In this document: positions 54,110-63,887 of the stretch, piece by piece | Layout of the letters: every line of letters begins with the position of its first letter | Numbering within the stretch: position 1 is the stretch's first letter | Program-made: the position numbers and the translations under genes | Notes under the pieces: model-generated | What the model saw: the letters and a program-made list of their open reading frames with translations, nothing else | What the model was told of the DNA's origin: nothing | The model's database searches: none | Assembly (NCBI GenBank): GCA_936440205.1 | Contig: OW387136.1 | Coordinates: 51,172,232 to 51,236,231, forward strand | Origin: Lepidonotus clava | Taxonomy: Eukaryota > Annelida > Polychaeta > Phyllodocida > Polynoidae | Length of the DNA: 64,000 bases | Direction of reading: 5' to 3'

Positions 54110-54282
54110 GAAATCAATTAATTGGCCAATTTTTGCGCTCGACGCTGCCTTTGATGAATCACCAGTCAGTATGGGGTATTGAATGTACATGTTTGATATG
54201 AATCAGTGCAAAAGTCAGCCGATTATTTTCAAAGAATCAACGGGTCAGCCGAGTTGGTGAATCGCCTTGCTGCTAGGCTGCT
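54110..54282. mobile_element. MITE, family M1 (copy 6), degraded
   Basis: Contains GAATGTACATGTTTGATATG and the GTCAGCCGATTATTTTC and GAATCGCCTTGCTGCTAGGC region (decayed right end). TTAA follows at 54283-54286. Confidence 0.55.
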
Positions 54283-54286
54283 TTAA

Positions 54287-54467
54287 GGGCCATACCCACT
54301 AGGTGATTTTGACCAAGTCGGCTGACTGACCGGTGCTAAAATCGGGGCAGAATCGGCCGATTTTCCCAGCGATTCAGATCAAACCTACACATTCCAATAA
54401 ACCATACTGATTCACCCAGTTGCCCGTCGCCCGTCGCCAGTGAAATCGCCTAGTGGGTATTGGGCTT
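54287..54467. mobile_element. MITE, family M1 (copy 7)
   Basis: Starts at TTAA (54283-54286) with GGCCATACCCACTAGGTGAT, ends AAATCGCCTAGTGGGTATTG and GGCTT. Interior ATTCAGATCAAACCTACACA is the central block in reverse. It shares the TTAA junction with copy 6. Confidence 0.75.
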
Positions 54468-54608
54468 CAGTTGCCGTGCATAGGGCTTGAGTGGGTCACT
54501 GACAGGGGGTCAGTCTATGGCCAAAGTGACGTAACCCCCGGCAGCCCCCCTCACCTCCCTTCCCATGTGGGCTTGTTTACCTCGGACTGCGGGTCGCCAT
54601 GGTTACCG

Positions 54609-55875
54609 AGGGGGTGTGGGAGTGGGAGACGGAGGGGTGGAGTTATGTACGAGTAGGGGTGAGTTAGCACTCGTTGAGGAGGTGACAACGTTTGGAGAGG
54701 GGAGGGTACTTGTCCCATTTCCAACATAAGTAGTTAAACATATATTACCGTGTGTTACTATGCCATCTGGTCATAGTTAGAGCCTCTACTTTTATTTTCC
54801 GTTTTCTATTGCACATAAATCTGTATTTCTCGGCCCCGTTACATCTTCAGAGATGCCATTTTCTAGGATATTCTTCTTTGATTATTCCTAATAAACTTTT
54901 TTTTAAATTCGTTTATTAATAGTCATGGGCGTCGGCTATCATGTCAGTTTAATCGTATACAAGAAGCACATGCCGTAGGTTACTTAGGAATGTGATACCC
55001 GAAAGTAAGCATAAAACTAAGCTATGTGTATATCTATATTGGATTAGTCCTGTTCTTATTTTAGGCGTTTGCCATTTAAATACGAATTGAAGGTTAATGC
55101 CCCCATAGCTGAAGTTAAATGTGATTGTAGTTTGAATTGATGTAAGTGAAATATTTTTCAATATTCCCTGATTTTTCGTCAGACCTCAGTAGTCCTTTCA
55201 TTTTCTCTTTATACTATGTTGTGGGGGTGTGGTGTTAATTCCAAATGAAATATCTTGACTGAGTAATTTGGATTCTCTCCATATATTGTATGAAAACCCT
55301 TAAACTGTAAGACACATACATTTTAATGTAACAATCCTGTGGAAAGACTTATCATGTGTTGGCAAGTCCAAGTACCTCTATGTTCCCTTTCCAATTGCAA
55401 AACAACGTAGCACTGCCACCCTGCCAAATGACTCTTCTGATTGCAATCTTGTTAGCCAGCAAGGAATATTGAGGTGAGCGGTAATGTTTCCTTCATAAAA
55501 ATAAATTAACGAAAACCTTTTTCTTTGTGTATAGTAAAATAAAGACACTAGAGGAAGAAGCACATAAATAGGTCTGTTGCCATTTCAGTTGTCCATTACA
55601 CTCGTATGCGCATTTTTCACGAGATAGCGCAGTGAACATAGATACCTTGTACAGAATACATCAAGCCAAGTTCCATTGAAATCCGCACCCTTCCACCTTG
55701 GTTTTGGCTATAGATCTGGTCAGAAAAGCTAGAATGAATGAGTTTATGGAATGATCTTTTCATATTTCTCCTCATATTAAATTATGTACATCAACAGAAC
55801 TCTTTGTGTTAATCGACTTAACATATGCCATTACAGTTGCAGTATATTGAAATTACAAAGATATTGAACAATATT
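54609..55875. other. Unique sequence
   Basis: 54610-54700 is G-rich; later parts are AT-rich. Nothing recognised. Confidence 0.45.
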
Positions 55876-56160
55876 AACTACCAGGCGGTGTCAGAAAATC
55901 TGCATGTTTTAAATGAAAAAGGTCTATTATCACACGCTGAAGTGGCATTGGAGTAGCCATGTAGATTGGGGTCGAGGTATAGGGGATAGGCCACTGCTCC
56001 TGGTTGTACCCCAAGAGATTATGGCATCGCCGGGGTGACCTAGAGGGGGAACATTGGTATTTACCCCAATTATACTTGGGATTCATTAGACCTTTTTTCA
56101 TGAGGCTTTCCCAGAGGCTGGTTGCCATGGATACACCCCGACAAACACACCCACGTGACC
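55876..56160. promoter_or_regulatory. Candidate regulatory block with X-box-like site
   Basis: GTTGCCATGGATAC at 56121-56134 matches 12 of 14 positions of an RFX X-box palindrome GTTGCCATGGCAAC. CACGTGACC (about 56152) and AGGTCACC follow. Low-copy with balanced composition. A minus-strand frame of 84 codons has no known domain. Confidence 0.25.
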
Positions 56161-56308
56161 ACCATTAGGAAGGTCACCTTGAAACTTAATTACATAAAAA
56201 AAAGAGTACCAATATGCTGGAAATAAATTCACAAGTTATTACATTAAAGAAATACTTATAATCTATGTGGTGGCTATACAATTACATGAGAATAACACCT
56301 GAGAATAA
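56161..56308. other. AT-rich unique sequence
   Basis: Nothing recognised. Confidence 0.5.
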
Positions 56309-56553
56309 CCCTGTGCTCCAGACAGGGCCTTCAAAGGCCGGGCATGTGGTGTCCTTTCTATGGGACATTGCACATGAGAGACTCGTTGCCACTGTTTGAA
56401 ACAAGTAGGGTATTGCACCCCGTCGTTGGTTTTTCCTAAATCAAATCATAGATACAATCGCCCACAGCTGAAATGCATTACCTTGTGGAATCTGAAAAGA
56501 ACCATGTGCGGTTGACTGGACATTAAACTACCCCAACAAACAAACAAACAAAC
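56309..56553 (+). repeat. SINE, family S1 (copy 6), full-length
   Basis: CCTGTGCTCCAGACAGGGCC through ATTACCTTGTGGAATCTGAA, AGAACC, GGTTGACTGGACATTAAACT and ACCCC to a clean (AACA)n tail. Body blocks as in copies 3-5. Confidence 0.85.
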
Positions 56554-57260
56554 CTAAAAATAAAAGTGGAAATATGTGTGTATTTTTTCTCCCAGATAAT
56601 ATTATTAAGACCAATATCCTGATGACGCACTGCCCCTAAATGTAAGATACCACCATCAAATGACCTGTAAATACCCATTTAGGTGCCTCCAGTGTATACT
56701 TTGCCCTTCTGCTGACCTTTTCTAATCCTATCATTGAACAATACCTGATCTGATACCCCCTCTATCTCCACCACCCACTCAGTCGGCGTTACGCCCGGCT
56801 GTAAGCGTACTCACCATTCAGGATGAGTTCGATTACACAAGGTTAGGTTAAGGGAAGCCACATGGCTTCTTGACTTTCGGATGAAGCTATCTTGACTGGC
56901 AGCCAGGGAATCCGTTCAGGCTGAAGGCAGTATTATAGTATTGAACTCCGCTATCACGATGTCGCTGAGAAATTGCATATATATAAGAGATAAGATTCTT
57001 TGTTACACATATGTGTGAGATACTCCAATTTGCCAATTTCATCACTCCAGTAAGTGAATTGTTCTGGACCCAAGTTTGCTGTGATTGTAGAAGTTGCTAA
57101 GTTTGTCCTGGGGGACAGATAGGAATGGGTCGAGCTGCCATTGGTGCCAGCCTGTTTCTGCTTGTTCTCATAGCTAGGCTTAAAAGGCATGAGGGTACAA
57201 GCAAGGCTTTCATTTCCTTTTCCTGTCAGAAAACAGGTATAAGTTACAGGTTCCTGGAGT
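56554..57260. other. Unique sequence including one copy of a short dispersed repeat
   Basis: 56828-56920 (GATTACACAAGGTTAGGTTA, AGCCACATGGCTTCTTGACT, TTCGGATGAAGC) is a direct repeat of 57668-57760. Rest unrecognised. Confidence 0.5.
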
Positions 57261-57261
57261 T

Positions 57262-57333
57262 ATATGCTTTCTGGATATGCTTTCCAGATACGCTTTCCGG
57301 ATTGGTTGCTGGATTTGCTTTCTGGATTTGCAT
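57262..57333. repeat. 13-bp tandem repeat, about 5 units
   Basis: Units of TATGCTTTCTGGA, TATGCTTTCCAGA, TACGCTTTCCGGA, (TTGGTTGCTGGA), TTTGCTTTCTGGA. Confidence 0.8.
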
Positions 57334-57667
57334 TGAGATACTTTGCAGTTAGTTGGGTGGGGGGGGCATAGTGCAGGGGCGTTGGTCGCATTGTTTTCTG
57401 CTGATTGGTTTTTCTGAGGTATTATGAACAGTGAAAGGTCTTTTTTTGGCATTTTGTACAACTTTAATTTGATTTAAGATTCTATATGCTTAAAATCCAA
57501 ACATAGTATTCTATTTATTTCTAAGATGTGTATGGGCCCAGGTCTCAATTACTGTAAATAATTGATAAGTCTGCAATTTTTACCATCGGTGCCTTCCTTA
57601 CTAGTTTGTAAAATCAATTGCACTGCTACTATAACCCAAATGGTGTAGTGTAATGCAGCCTGGCTTT
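57334..57667. other. Unique AT-rich sequence
   Basis: Nothing recognised. Confidence 0.5.
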
Positions 57668-57760
57668 AGGCCGATTACACAAGGTTAGGACAAGGCAAGC
57701 CATGTGGCTTCTAGACTTTCAGATGAAGCCATTCTAGACTTTCTTATGAAGCGAGCATAC
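57668..57760. repeat. Short dispersed repeat, second copy of 56828-56920
   Basis: GATTACACAAGGTTAGGACA, AAGCCATGTGGCTTCTAGAC, TTTCAGATGAAGCCATTC align with the first copy. The element carries the palindrome AGCCANATGGCT. An inner part, GACTTTC(A/T)TATGAAGC-like, is iterated. Confidence 0.6.
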
Positions 57761-58039
57761 TACAGAGACATTTTGGATGAAGCCACTTTTAAAGTTTTTA
57801 ATGCTGGCTTCGTATTCATGGTCTAGGAAAGCCCTTGGGGATTACTTAATAGAATGCCGCCCCTCTATCATCATACATACATGTACGGTCCCCTTTAAGA
57901 TTGTATTTAGTAAGAAGGATGTAAGATCCGATTTTTGTAGAATTTCAGTTTTGCTTTATGTCACTCACGTCCTTGGTAATAACAAATAAATGAGTATCGG
58001 GGCGCGGCTCTGGTCTCCTTGGTTTTCCAGGGGTCTAAA
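57761..58039. other. Unique sequence
   Basis: Nothing recognised. Confidence 0.5.
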
Positions 58040-58299
58040 TTAACCCAGACCAAATGGCAGTGGATACATCCTGAATCAGTATGTCCCAAATTTGTAAATG
58101 AGCTACTGATATACCACTGATTGTATGCTGATTTCAACTGCCAGCTCATTTAAATATGTCGCACATACTGATTTACCACTGCTCAACCACTTTATTCCCA
58201 ATGGTTTCTACTGATTTACCACTGGAAAGCTACTGAAAGCTCACACTGATTATGAACTCAGTATACACTGAATTCACACTGCTTTTTGGTCCAGATTAA
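58040..58299 (-). mobile_element. TTAA-flanked MITE, family M9 (copy 2), complete
   Basis: TTAA at 58040-58043 and 58296-58299. Ends CCCAGACCAAATGGCAGTG and CACTGCTTTTTGGTCCAGA are inverted partners. The interior repeats CACTGATT/ACTGATTTACCACTG words. Opposite orientation to the 1.9-kb copy. Confidence 0.8.
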
Positions 58300-58557
58300 G
58301 TGAGACATAATGTTCACATTTGTTCTGACCAGCTGGCCCAAACAAGCAGTAACTGAATCTGACGTCTCTGTAAAGCAGCGGCCACACTGACCTACTCGAC
58401 GGCCGAGTTGCATCAAGTTGTACAGTGTGGCTTGGGGAGTCACAGCTGAATCTACACCGTTTGAGTTAATTTCTACATGACGATGAGAAGATGAAGATGT
58501 GCATTCCATTCTTGGTTCGTTGGGGTGCATCCCTAACGTTTGTCTATATCATGTATA
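58300..58557. other. Unique sequence
   Basis: 58375-58435 has GCGGCCACACTGACC and CAGTGTGGC as a loose inverted pair that may be a small MITE. Confidence 0.35.
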
Positions 58558-58758
58558 AATGGGTCGTTCAGATCCTCCAAGACATGACGTAAACGCAAAC
58601 GTAACGTATCTATTCCATTGTAAGTGTATTGGTGTGCCTTTATCTTACATGATGATTTGATTGTGATGACCATCCAGCTTTAGCCTTAATTATGGCCGGG
58701 TAGATTTGAGATACGCTGACGTATCGAGATGCGTTGTTGTTTCTTAAACTCCCTACTA
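58558..58758 (-). mobile_element. MITE, family M10 (copy 2)
   Basis: Reverse complement of the 1.2-kb element: GGTCGTTCAGATCCTCCAAG, CATGACGTAAACGCAAACGT, then GACGTATCGAGATGCGTTG and ACTCCCTACTATGCCC. Slightly shorter than copy 1. Confidence 0.65.
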
Positions 58759-58871
58759 TGCCCATCCATTCTACCCTATGGCCAGGGAGGAAGTTTTGAG
58801 TAAGACTCGACAGTCGTAGGACCTCTTGGAGCCATGACAGTCGAGTTGGGTTCAGTCGGTGAGTGTAGCCG

Positions 58872-58958
58872 TCTCCGTAGCGTAGTGGGTGAGTGGGCCC
58901 CTCGGTCAGGGCTAATGGTGGCTGATAGGCCGTGTGATGCGGGTACGAGACGCGGAGA
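58872..58958 (+). other. tRNA-like sequence (pseudogene or SINE head)
   Basis: A perfect A-box (TAGCGTAGTGG, 58878-58888) and a near B-box (GGTACGAGACG, 58942-58952). A 7-bp acceptor-like stem TCTCCGT / GCGGAGA (one G-T pair) and a 5-bp anticodon-like stem GGCCC / GGGCT enclose an 8-nt loop, one base too long for a tRNA. The T-stem does not close. So tRNA-derived but not a functional gene. Confidence 0.45.
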
Positions 58959-58959
58959 G

Positions 58960-59125
58960 GTACGTTACGGCCACGTAACGTCGACCTTACGGCACGGGAG
59001 GACGTTGTAAGGGGGTGACATAACCACAGAATTAAACCTAAATATCCAACTAACGTACGGGTAACGTCTCATCCACCTATGGGTAGCGAGCAATGCTGGG
59101 GGCGGGGGGGGGGGGGGGGGCAAGG
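58960..59125. other. CpG-rich sequence ending in a G-run
   Basis: CGTTACGGCCACGTAACG forms a short inverted repeat near 58962-58979. 59103-59120 is nearly pure G. Confidence 0.5.
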
Positions 59126-60416
59126 ATCTCTGCAAGATTTCTTCATGAAGTATTATTTATTTCTTATTATGTCATTTGTCATTTTATAATTGATACAACT
59201 TACGTACTAACTCCGAAGATCACATTAATTTTATACGAGAGGGGTTTAATAAATAGAAAAGAAAAGTTGGTCAGGACATTAACAGCGATCACATTTCTTT
59301 TTGGTAAGACTGTTTTTGAATAGCGAGGAACACTACCAAAGCAGCAAAATCAGAAGAATCGGGAGAGTATCCGTCTGTCTTATAAAATGCAGCTATTGTA
59401 GTATATAGTAGTACAGGTAGATGAGTTATTGAGTTTGGTCTGCAATTGAAATTTAGAATTGCAAAAAAACTAAAACTTTTAGATCAAGTATCATTGTTGG
59501 TTTGGCTGCCACAACGACTGCAAGCAATGTTAATATAACTTATTCTGCTTAATGTCTGAAAAGATATCGTAGTTTTCATACATTTACACCTATTTCAATA
59601 AGAAGAGTCAATGTGTACTAGGTATCTGCTTGGAGAGTGCCTGGTTTGTGCCCCCCTCAGTGCTCCTGGCGTGACTCCTGGTGAACCAATCTGACCTTAC
59701 GTAACCTTGGGATCCCGTGTCTGAGTGACCTCCGACCAGCTGGTCGGATTATGACGGCCTGTTGGTCATTCCTCCTGGTGTGATTGGCTGGGCATGCAGG
59801 CAGGGACTTAAGGATAGACCCCAGTGATGGACGGTGTTTTCAAGAAAACCATCCATGAATCTCTTGATAGCGCTGTCATCTTGACATACTATTTATCATT
59901 TAACATTGATATTGATAACATTAAAAAGGAATAATGAATGAAGATTTAATAATCTTTATCTGATTTTTCCATTTTTATTTTTTGAGCATGGATATTTTGC
60001 TTGATATTCAAATAACATGAAAAAGGTTTTGGAAACTTCTGGAAAAAAAGCGTTTCCTACTTTTACTACATTTTAATTAGTCATCTCTTGAATAACATAG
60101 ATTTCAAGCTATCTGTAACAAAATGTCCTTTGTTTTTTTTTAATCTGTCACGCTGAAATTTATTATACTGTCTGTGAGAACCTTGTCTGAGCCTCCAAAA
60201 ATATTAGTGACAGGAGAGTGGCGTATGGCCCGATCAGGGATAAATGTTCCTGTGACGTCCCTGATCACCTGACTCTGGAGAAAGGTATGTTAACATGCCG
60301 GGAGACGGAAACTATGTGACTCGAGACGTGGAGCAGGTGGTAGATTAAGTACAAAAAATGTCATCAAACCAATTCATGTGGTTTTGAGTAAATCATGCCA
60401 CATATCTCAACGGCGA
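59126..60416. other. Unique sequence; GC-richer at 59630-59880
   Basis: TTACGTAA at 59697-59704 is a perfect PAR-bZIP/CREB-like palindrome in a low-copy block. Otherwise AT-rich and unrecognised. Confidence 0.35.
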
Positions 60417-60760
60417 CAGGGTTCCCACACAGGTCTTAAAAAGTCTTAAAAGATCTTAAATTGATTTGATCATATTTAAGGCCTTAAAAATGTCTTAAAT
60501 AGGACATAATTTTAGCTAGACGTCATAAAAAGGTCTTAAATTGATTCTCATGAGGAGTTAAAATGAAATGACTGTAAATTTCAAATCCCACCTGCCAATG
60601 AGTACGCTTACTTAAACTATAAATCATATCATATATTCCCAAATCTTTCTTTGCACCCAGTCGATAGGTCTTAATTTTTCCGAATTGTGTTCTTAAATTG
60701 GTCTTGAAAAGGTCTTCTGAGTGAAGTCCTTTATTGGACGGACTACACAACTTGTGACTC
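60417..60760 (+). mobile_element. hAT-like MITE fragment, family H4, with iterated GGTCTTAAA
   Basis: Starts CAGGGTTCCCACACAGGTCT. AGGTCTTAAA, AGTCTTAAA, GGCCTTAAA and TGTCTTAAA recur about ten times over 300 bp. A second left end lies at 63888. No right end of the CCCTG type was found, so the copy is truncated or its right end has decayed. Confidence 0.55.
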
Positions 60761-61263
60761 ATATTGCTTTCAGTCCATTGCCTTAATTGTCCTTTGTGGT
60801 GCATTTCAACATGTATAATTTGCTCTAGTGGCAGTTATTAAGTCCTGAAAGGTTGTCATTAGAGATCGGCCTGTGCTTATTAACAAACTGTTTATCGCTA
60901 TCATCTATAAATAATTGGTATGCCTGATACTATTTAGTCATGACAACAGTACCATGCCATATTATTATGTTTTTAAAATAGCAACATTATAATGGCAGTA
61001 ATGATGATGTGCCTATTTGAAAAAAAAAAAAAAAAAAATACCAACGTAATGATCCAAGGACCCTAATATTATACATGACAATACAGTTAAGCAATGTATA
61101 ATGTTGGTTTTATGAAATAGTCATATCCCTATTGGTTTTAGGGGTTAAGAAATGCCCAACCCTTCGTGTTCAATGTAAGGGTGTAAGCTTGCTCACTTTT
61201 AGGTGTGTATATGGGAGGTCATGCCCCATGGCTGACCACCATCACTGAGTATGTATAATATCT
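60761..61263. other. AT-rich unique sequence with an A-run
   Basis: 61021-61038 is poly-A. Nothing else recognised. Confidence 0.5.
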
Positions 61264-61400
61264 GGGGCTGATCCAGGGGGAGGTGGGGTCTTTGCAAAGA
61301 GAAACAACAAAAATATTGCGTATGTGCTTGAATGTGCGATGTTTCAGAACTCAGTCTCTATGCACATCTGCCTCACTTCCAAAAGCCTATATCCACCCCT
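61264..61400. mobile_element. MITE, family M7 (copy 4), diverged
   Basis: GGGGCTGATCCAGGGGGAGG at the left and CTATATCCACCCCT at the right; the interior has GCGTATGTGCTTG. Confidence 0.5.
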
Positions 61401-61427
61401 GAATACGATGTGCCGTTGCATACTTAT

Positions 61428-61576
61428 AGGAAAACATACAGAGGTTGACAGTACAACCCTGAATACGAGGTGGGTGTCGAAAGATTACTGCCCGAGGCCG
61501 TTAGGCTGAGGGCAGTAATTTTTCTGACATCCCACCGAGTATTCAGGGTTGTACTGTCAACCGAGGTAAGTTTTCC
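61428..61576. repeat. Long near-perfect foldback
   Basis: Arms 61428-61493 and 61510-61576 pair at roughly 85-90 percent, with a central block of more than 20 exactly complementary bases (GACAGTACAACCCTGAATA core). The 16-nt loop GAGGCCGTTAGGCTGA can itself form a short stem. No other copy in the window. Could be a foldback element or a MITE made mostly of its ends. Confidence 0.8.
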
Positions 61577-62324
61577 TTATATTATATACCATATTTTGTA
61601 AGTTATAAGCAAAAGAGAAAGGAAATTACCAGTGGAGCAAAGTGGGCAGTATTCCAATGTATTGATTATGCACACACTTTGACTGGTGTCAAGCAGTTTT
61701 TCCTAATATTCATTATTTTCTCTTCTATTAGGATTCTAACACTATCTCCATTTAATTAGACTGCATTATTTTACCTGAAATTAAAAAAATAATCATGCAA
61801 ATCCATTCAGAATTCTCAAAATAAGGAGAAAAACATTTTACACAGTAAAGCAAGGTGGGCAGTATACACGAATACTGCCCACTGTGCCAATACACCAAAA
61901 ATACTGAATGGCAGTGTCCAGTTAGTATTCATCATGTATTTTGGCATTGGTATATAATATTATATGAAGTAGGGCCCTGAGATCCGTGGTATTGCAAAAA
62001 CCCTCTATACTACTCTCCCGGTGCCACCCCATTTTATAATCCCTTACAGGTGATTGGGGTGGTTTGGTGGTTAGTACGGTCATCCCTCTTCATATGCTGT
62101 CAAGTATAGCTATTATCATATATGTTGCTTTATTGTAGATGTTAGTTGTATACTCATCTTACTGGAGATGACATATTTCCTGTACTGTACTTACGCTGGA
62201 CTCACAAGAAAGCCGGTCGTGGCGAGTTGAGCCAGGTTAATAAACTTATTGAAAAAAAAAGCTCAACTCTCAAACTCCCAGGATCAACCAACGGCTAAAA
62301 ATAGGTTTACAAAATCTAATATCA
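61577..62324. other. AT-rich sequence with repeated GTGGGCAGTAT
   Basis: GTGGGCAGTAT occurs near 61643 and 61855; at 61855-61882 it forms a palindrome with ATACTGCCCAC. This could be another foldback-type element related in wording (ACTGCCC) to the 61.4-kb one. Confidence 0.4.
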
Positions 62325-62613
62325 GGAACTACTTAGAAGTTACGCTTGAAATTAGTCATGTTTAGGGAACATTCAGTATGTTACCAACCATAAATCGACT
62401 CATCAAACCACACAGAACCTTCAACGTTCACTTTTAGGTACCAATACCAAAAAAATCTACTTAGAACTTAGACATATGTAATATAATCTTACGTATCTCT
62501 ATGCTTAGAAGCTGTCTGAAATTGTGTCATATATATGAGCACATTCACCTTGGTCAACCCCTAAATCCACCCATCAAGCCACACCCAACCTTCAACGTTC
62601 ACTTTTAGGTACC
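62325..62613. repeat. Direct duplication, period about 170 bp
   Basis: Blocks 62325-62443 and about 62497-62613 share CTTAGAAG, TGAAATT, TGGTCAACC/TTACCAACC, CATCAAACCACAC/CATCAAGCCACAC and CCTTCAACGTTCACTTTTAG. Confidence 0.75.
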
Positions 62614-62812
62614 CATTCAGTTATCCTGATTAGTCCTCTCAGTAGTTCCCTTCCCGAGCAGTTCGATTCGATGTCCGTGAAGTGCGCCGCTCCGTACCGG
62701 GAAGCTGCTTGACCCAAATCGAACCGGGCTCTCATTAGGAGTGAGGCAGGCCCCATATGGCCGCCCGCCCGGCCTCGTCTCACCACCTCGCCGCCCGAAA
62801 AACCGGTCAAAG
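62614..62812. other. CpG-rich low-copy sequence
   Basis: CpG-dense with C-rich CCGCCCG words. Possibly part of a CpG island running into the next duplication. No function assigned. Confidence 0.35.
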
Positions 62813-63400
62813 TGGAGTAACGGCGAATTTAGAAGACCGCGGGCCCACCACTCATCTTCGTTGTCCCAGGTTTTAACCTGGAAAACTGCGGCTGCTTTTA
62901 GACAAGTCAGTTTTCAGATTTTTGTTTGATTTTAGATTTTTCACATCAAAAGAATTTCTGAATAAATTTCTTACATTATATGTTTTATATAATTTTAAGA
63001 TGAGTTTCATTCTGGGGTTTCAGATTTTTTTCAGGGTACCAACCACACAGGATAAGTTTGCAAATGTTGTCAAAACACAGGGAAAACATAGGGAAATCTA
63101 TTTGGCCAGGTTCTAAAATTCCTGATTGTTAAGATATTAGGGATTCAACTTTTTCTTGTTGGGTTATCCAAACGGGCCGGGCTGGAGTAACGGCGAATTT
63201 AGAAGAACGCGGGCCCACCACTCCTTCTCTTCTTTGTCCCAGGTTTTAACCTGGGAAACTGCGGCTGCTTTAGGCACAGGGATCTTAATTTTCAGGTCTT
63301 TGTCGGATTTTACATAGTTTTCCGAAAATAAATTTTCTACATCATGTTTTATATCATTTTAAGACGAGTTTCATTCTGGGGTTTCAGATATTTTTCATTA
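62813..63400. repeat. Tandem duplication, 370-bp period, with palindromic CCAGGTT-TT-AACCTGG
   Basis: Unit 1 starts 62813 and unit 2 starts 63183 with TGGAGTAACGGCGAATTTAG. Shared: CGCGGGCCCACCACTC, TTGTCCCAGG, AACTGCGGCTGCTTT, GAGTTTCATTCTGGGGTTTC. The inverted repeat is at about 62866-62881 and 63239-63254, preserved in both units. Unit 1 carries about 150 bp that unit 2 lacks or has lost at its end. Confidence 0.85.
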
Positions 63401-63887
63401 CATCCCTGTAGATATAAGTCTATTTCCTCCCATTTTGTTGTATTCCCTAGACTTAATTTCGTACCTAATTGTTCTCAACAATAGCATTAAAGCGCGAGTC
63501 ACTAATAAGCACGGGTCTTGAGGGGTGTTGTATAGTTAGTGTAACTTTTTACCTATAAGGAACGCCCACGCCATTGCCTGAGACGTTATAGATTACCACA
63601 TTTATACTTTTTGCCAGACAGGTGGACGATATAATATGATTATGTATCATATATTATACTGACGTTTGTGAACAGTGTAATGTAAATTTGCTTCGTGTGC
63701 TATTGAGTATTGTTCAGTATGTTTACTCATATAACCGACCATTGAGGGGGTCCATAGATTAGTAGTCCCAAGGTATGTCAGGGATATCAGGTGTGGCAGG
63801 ATTAATCATTTTTCAGGTGGGACCCATCGCTTGTTACTGAACCCATTGAGAACCTCCTGGCTAGTTGGTTTTCATACTCCTGGTGCC
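63401..63887. other. Unique sequence
   Basis: Nothing recognised. Confidence 0.5.

Larger units (their letters stand above)
53891..54608. repeat. Diverged duplication of a roughly 138-bp block with an X-box-like site
   Basis: Copy 1 is 53891-54027 and copy 2 is 54469-54608. Both read: GTTRCC, GCAGGGCCTGAGTGG/GCATAGGGCTTGAGTGGG, GGGGTCAGYCTTTGGCC-type, GTGA.GTAACC, CACCT..C, TNTTTACCT.GGAC, CATGGTTACC. Copy 2 is GC-rich and copy 1 AT-shifted. Copy 2 has GTCGCCATGGTTAC (54593-54606), close to the RFX X-box consensus; copy 1 has GTCATGGTTACC. Two M1 elements lie between them. Confidence 0.65.
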
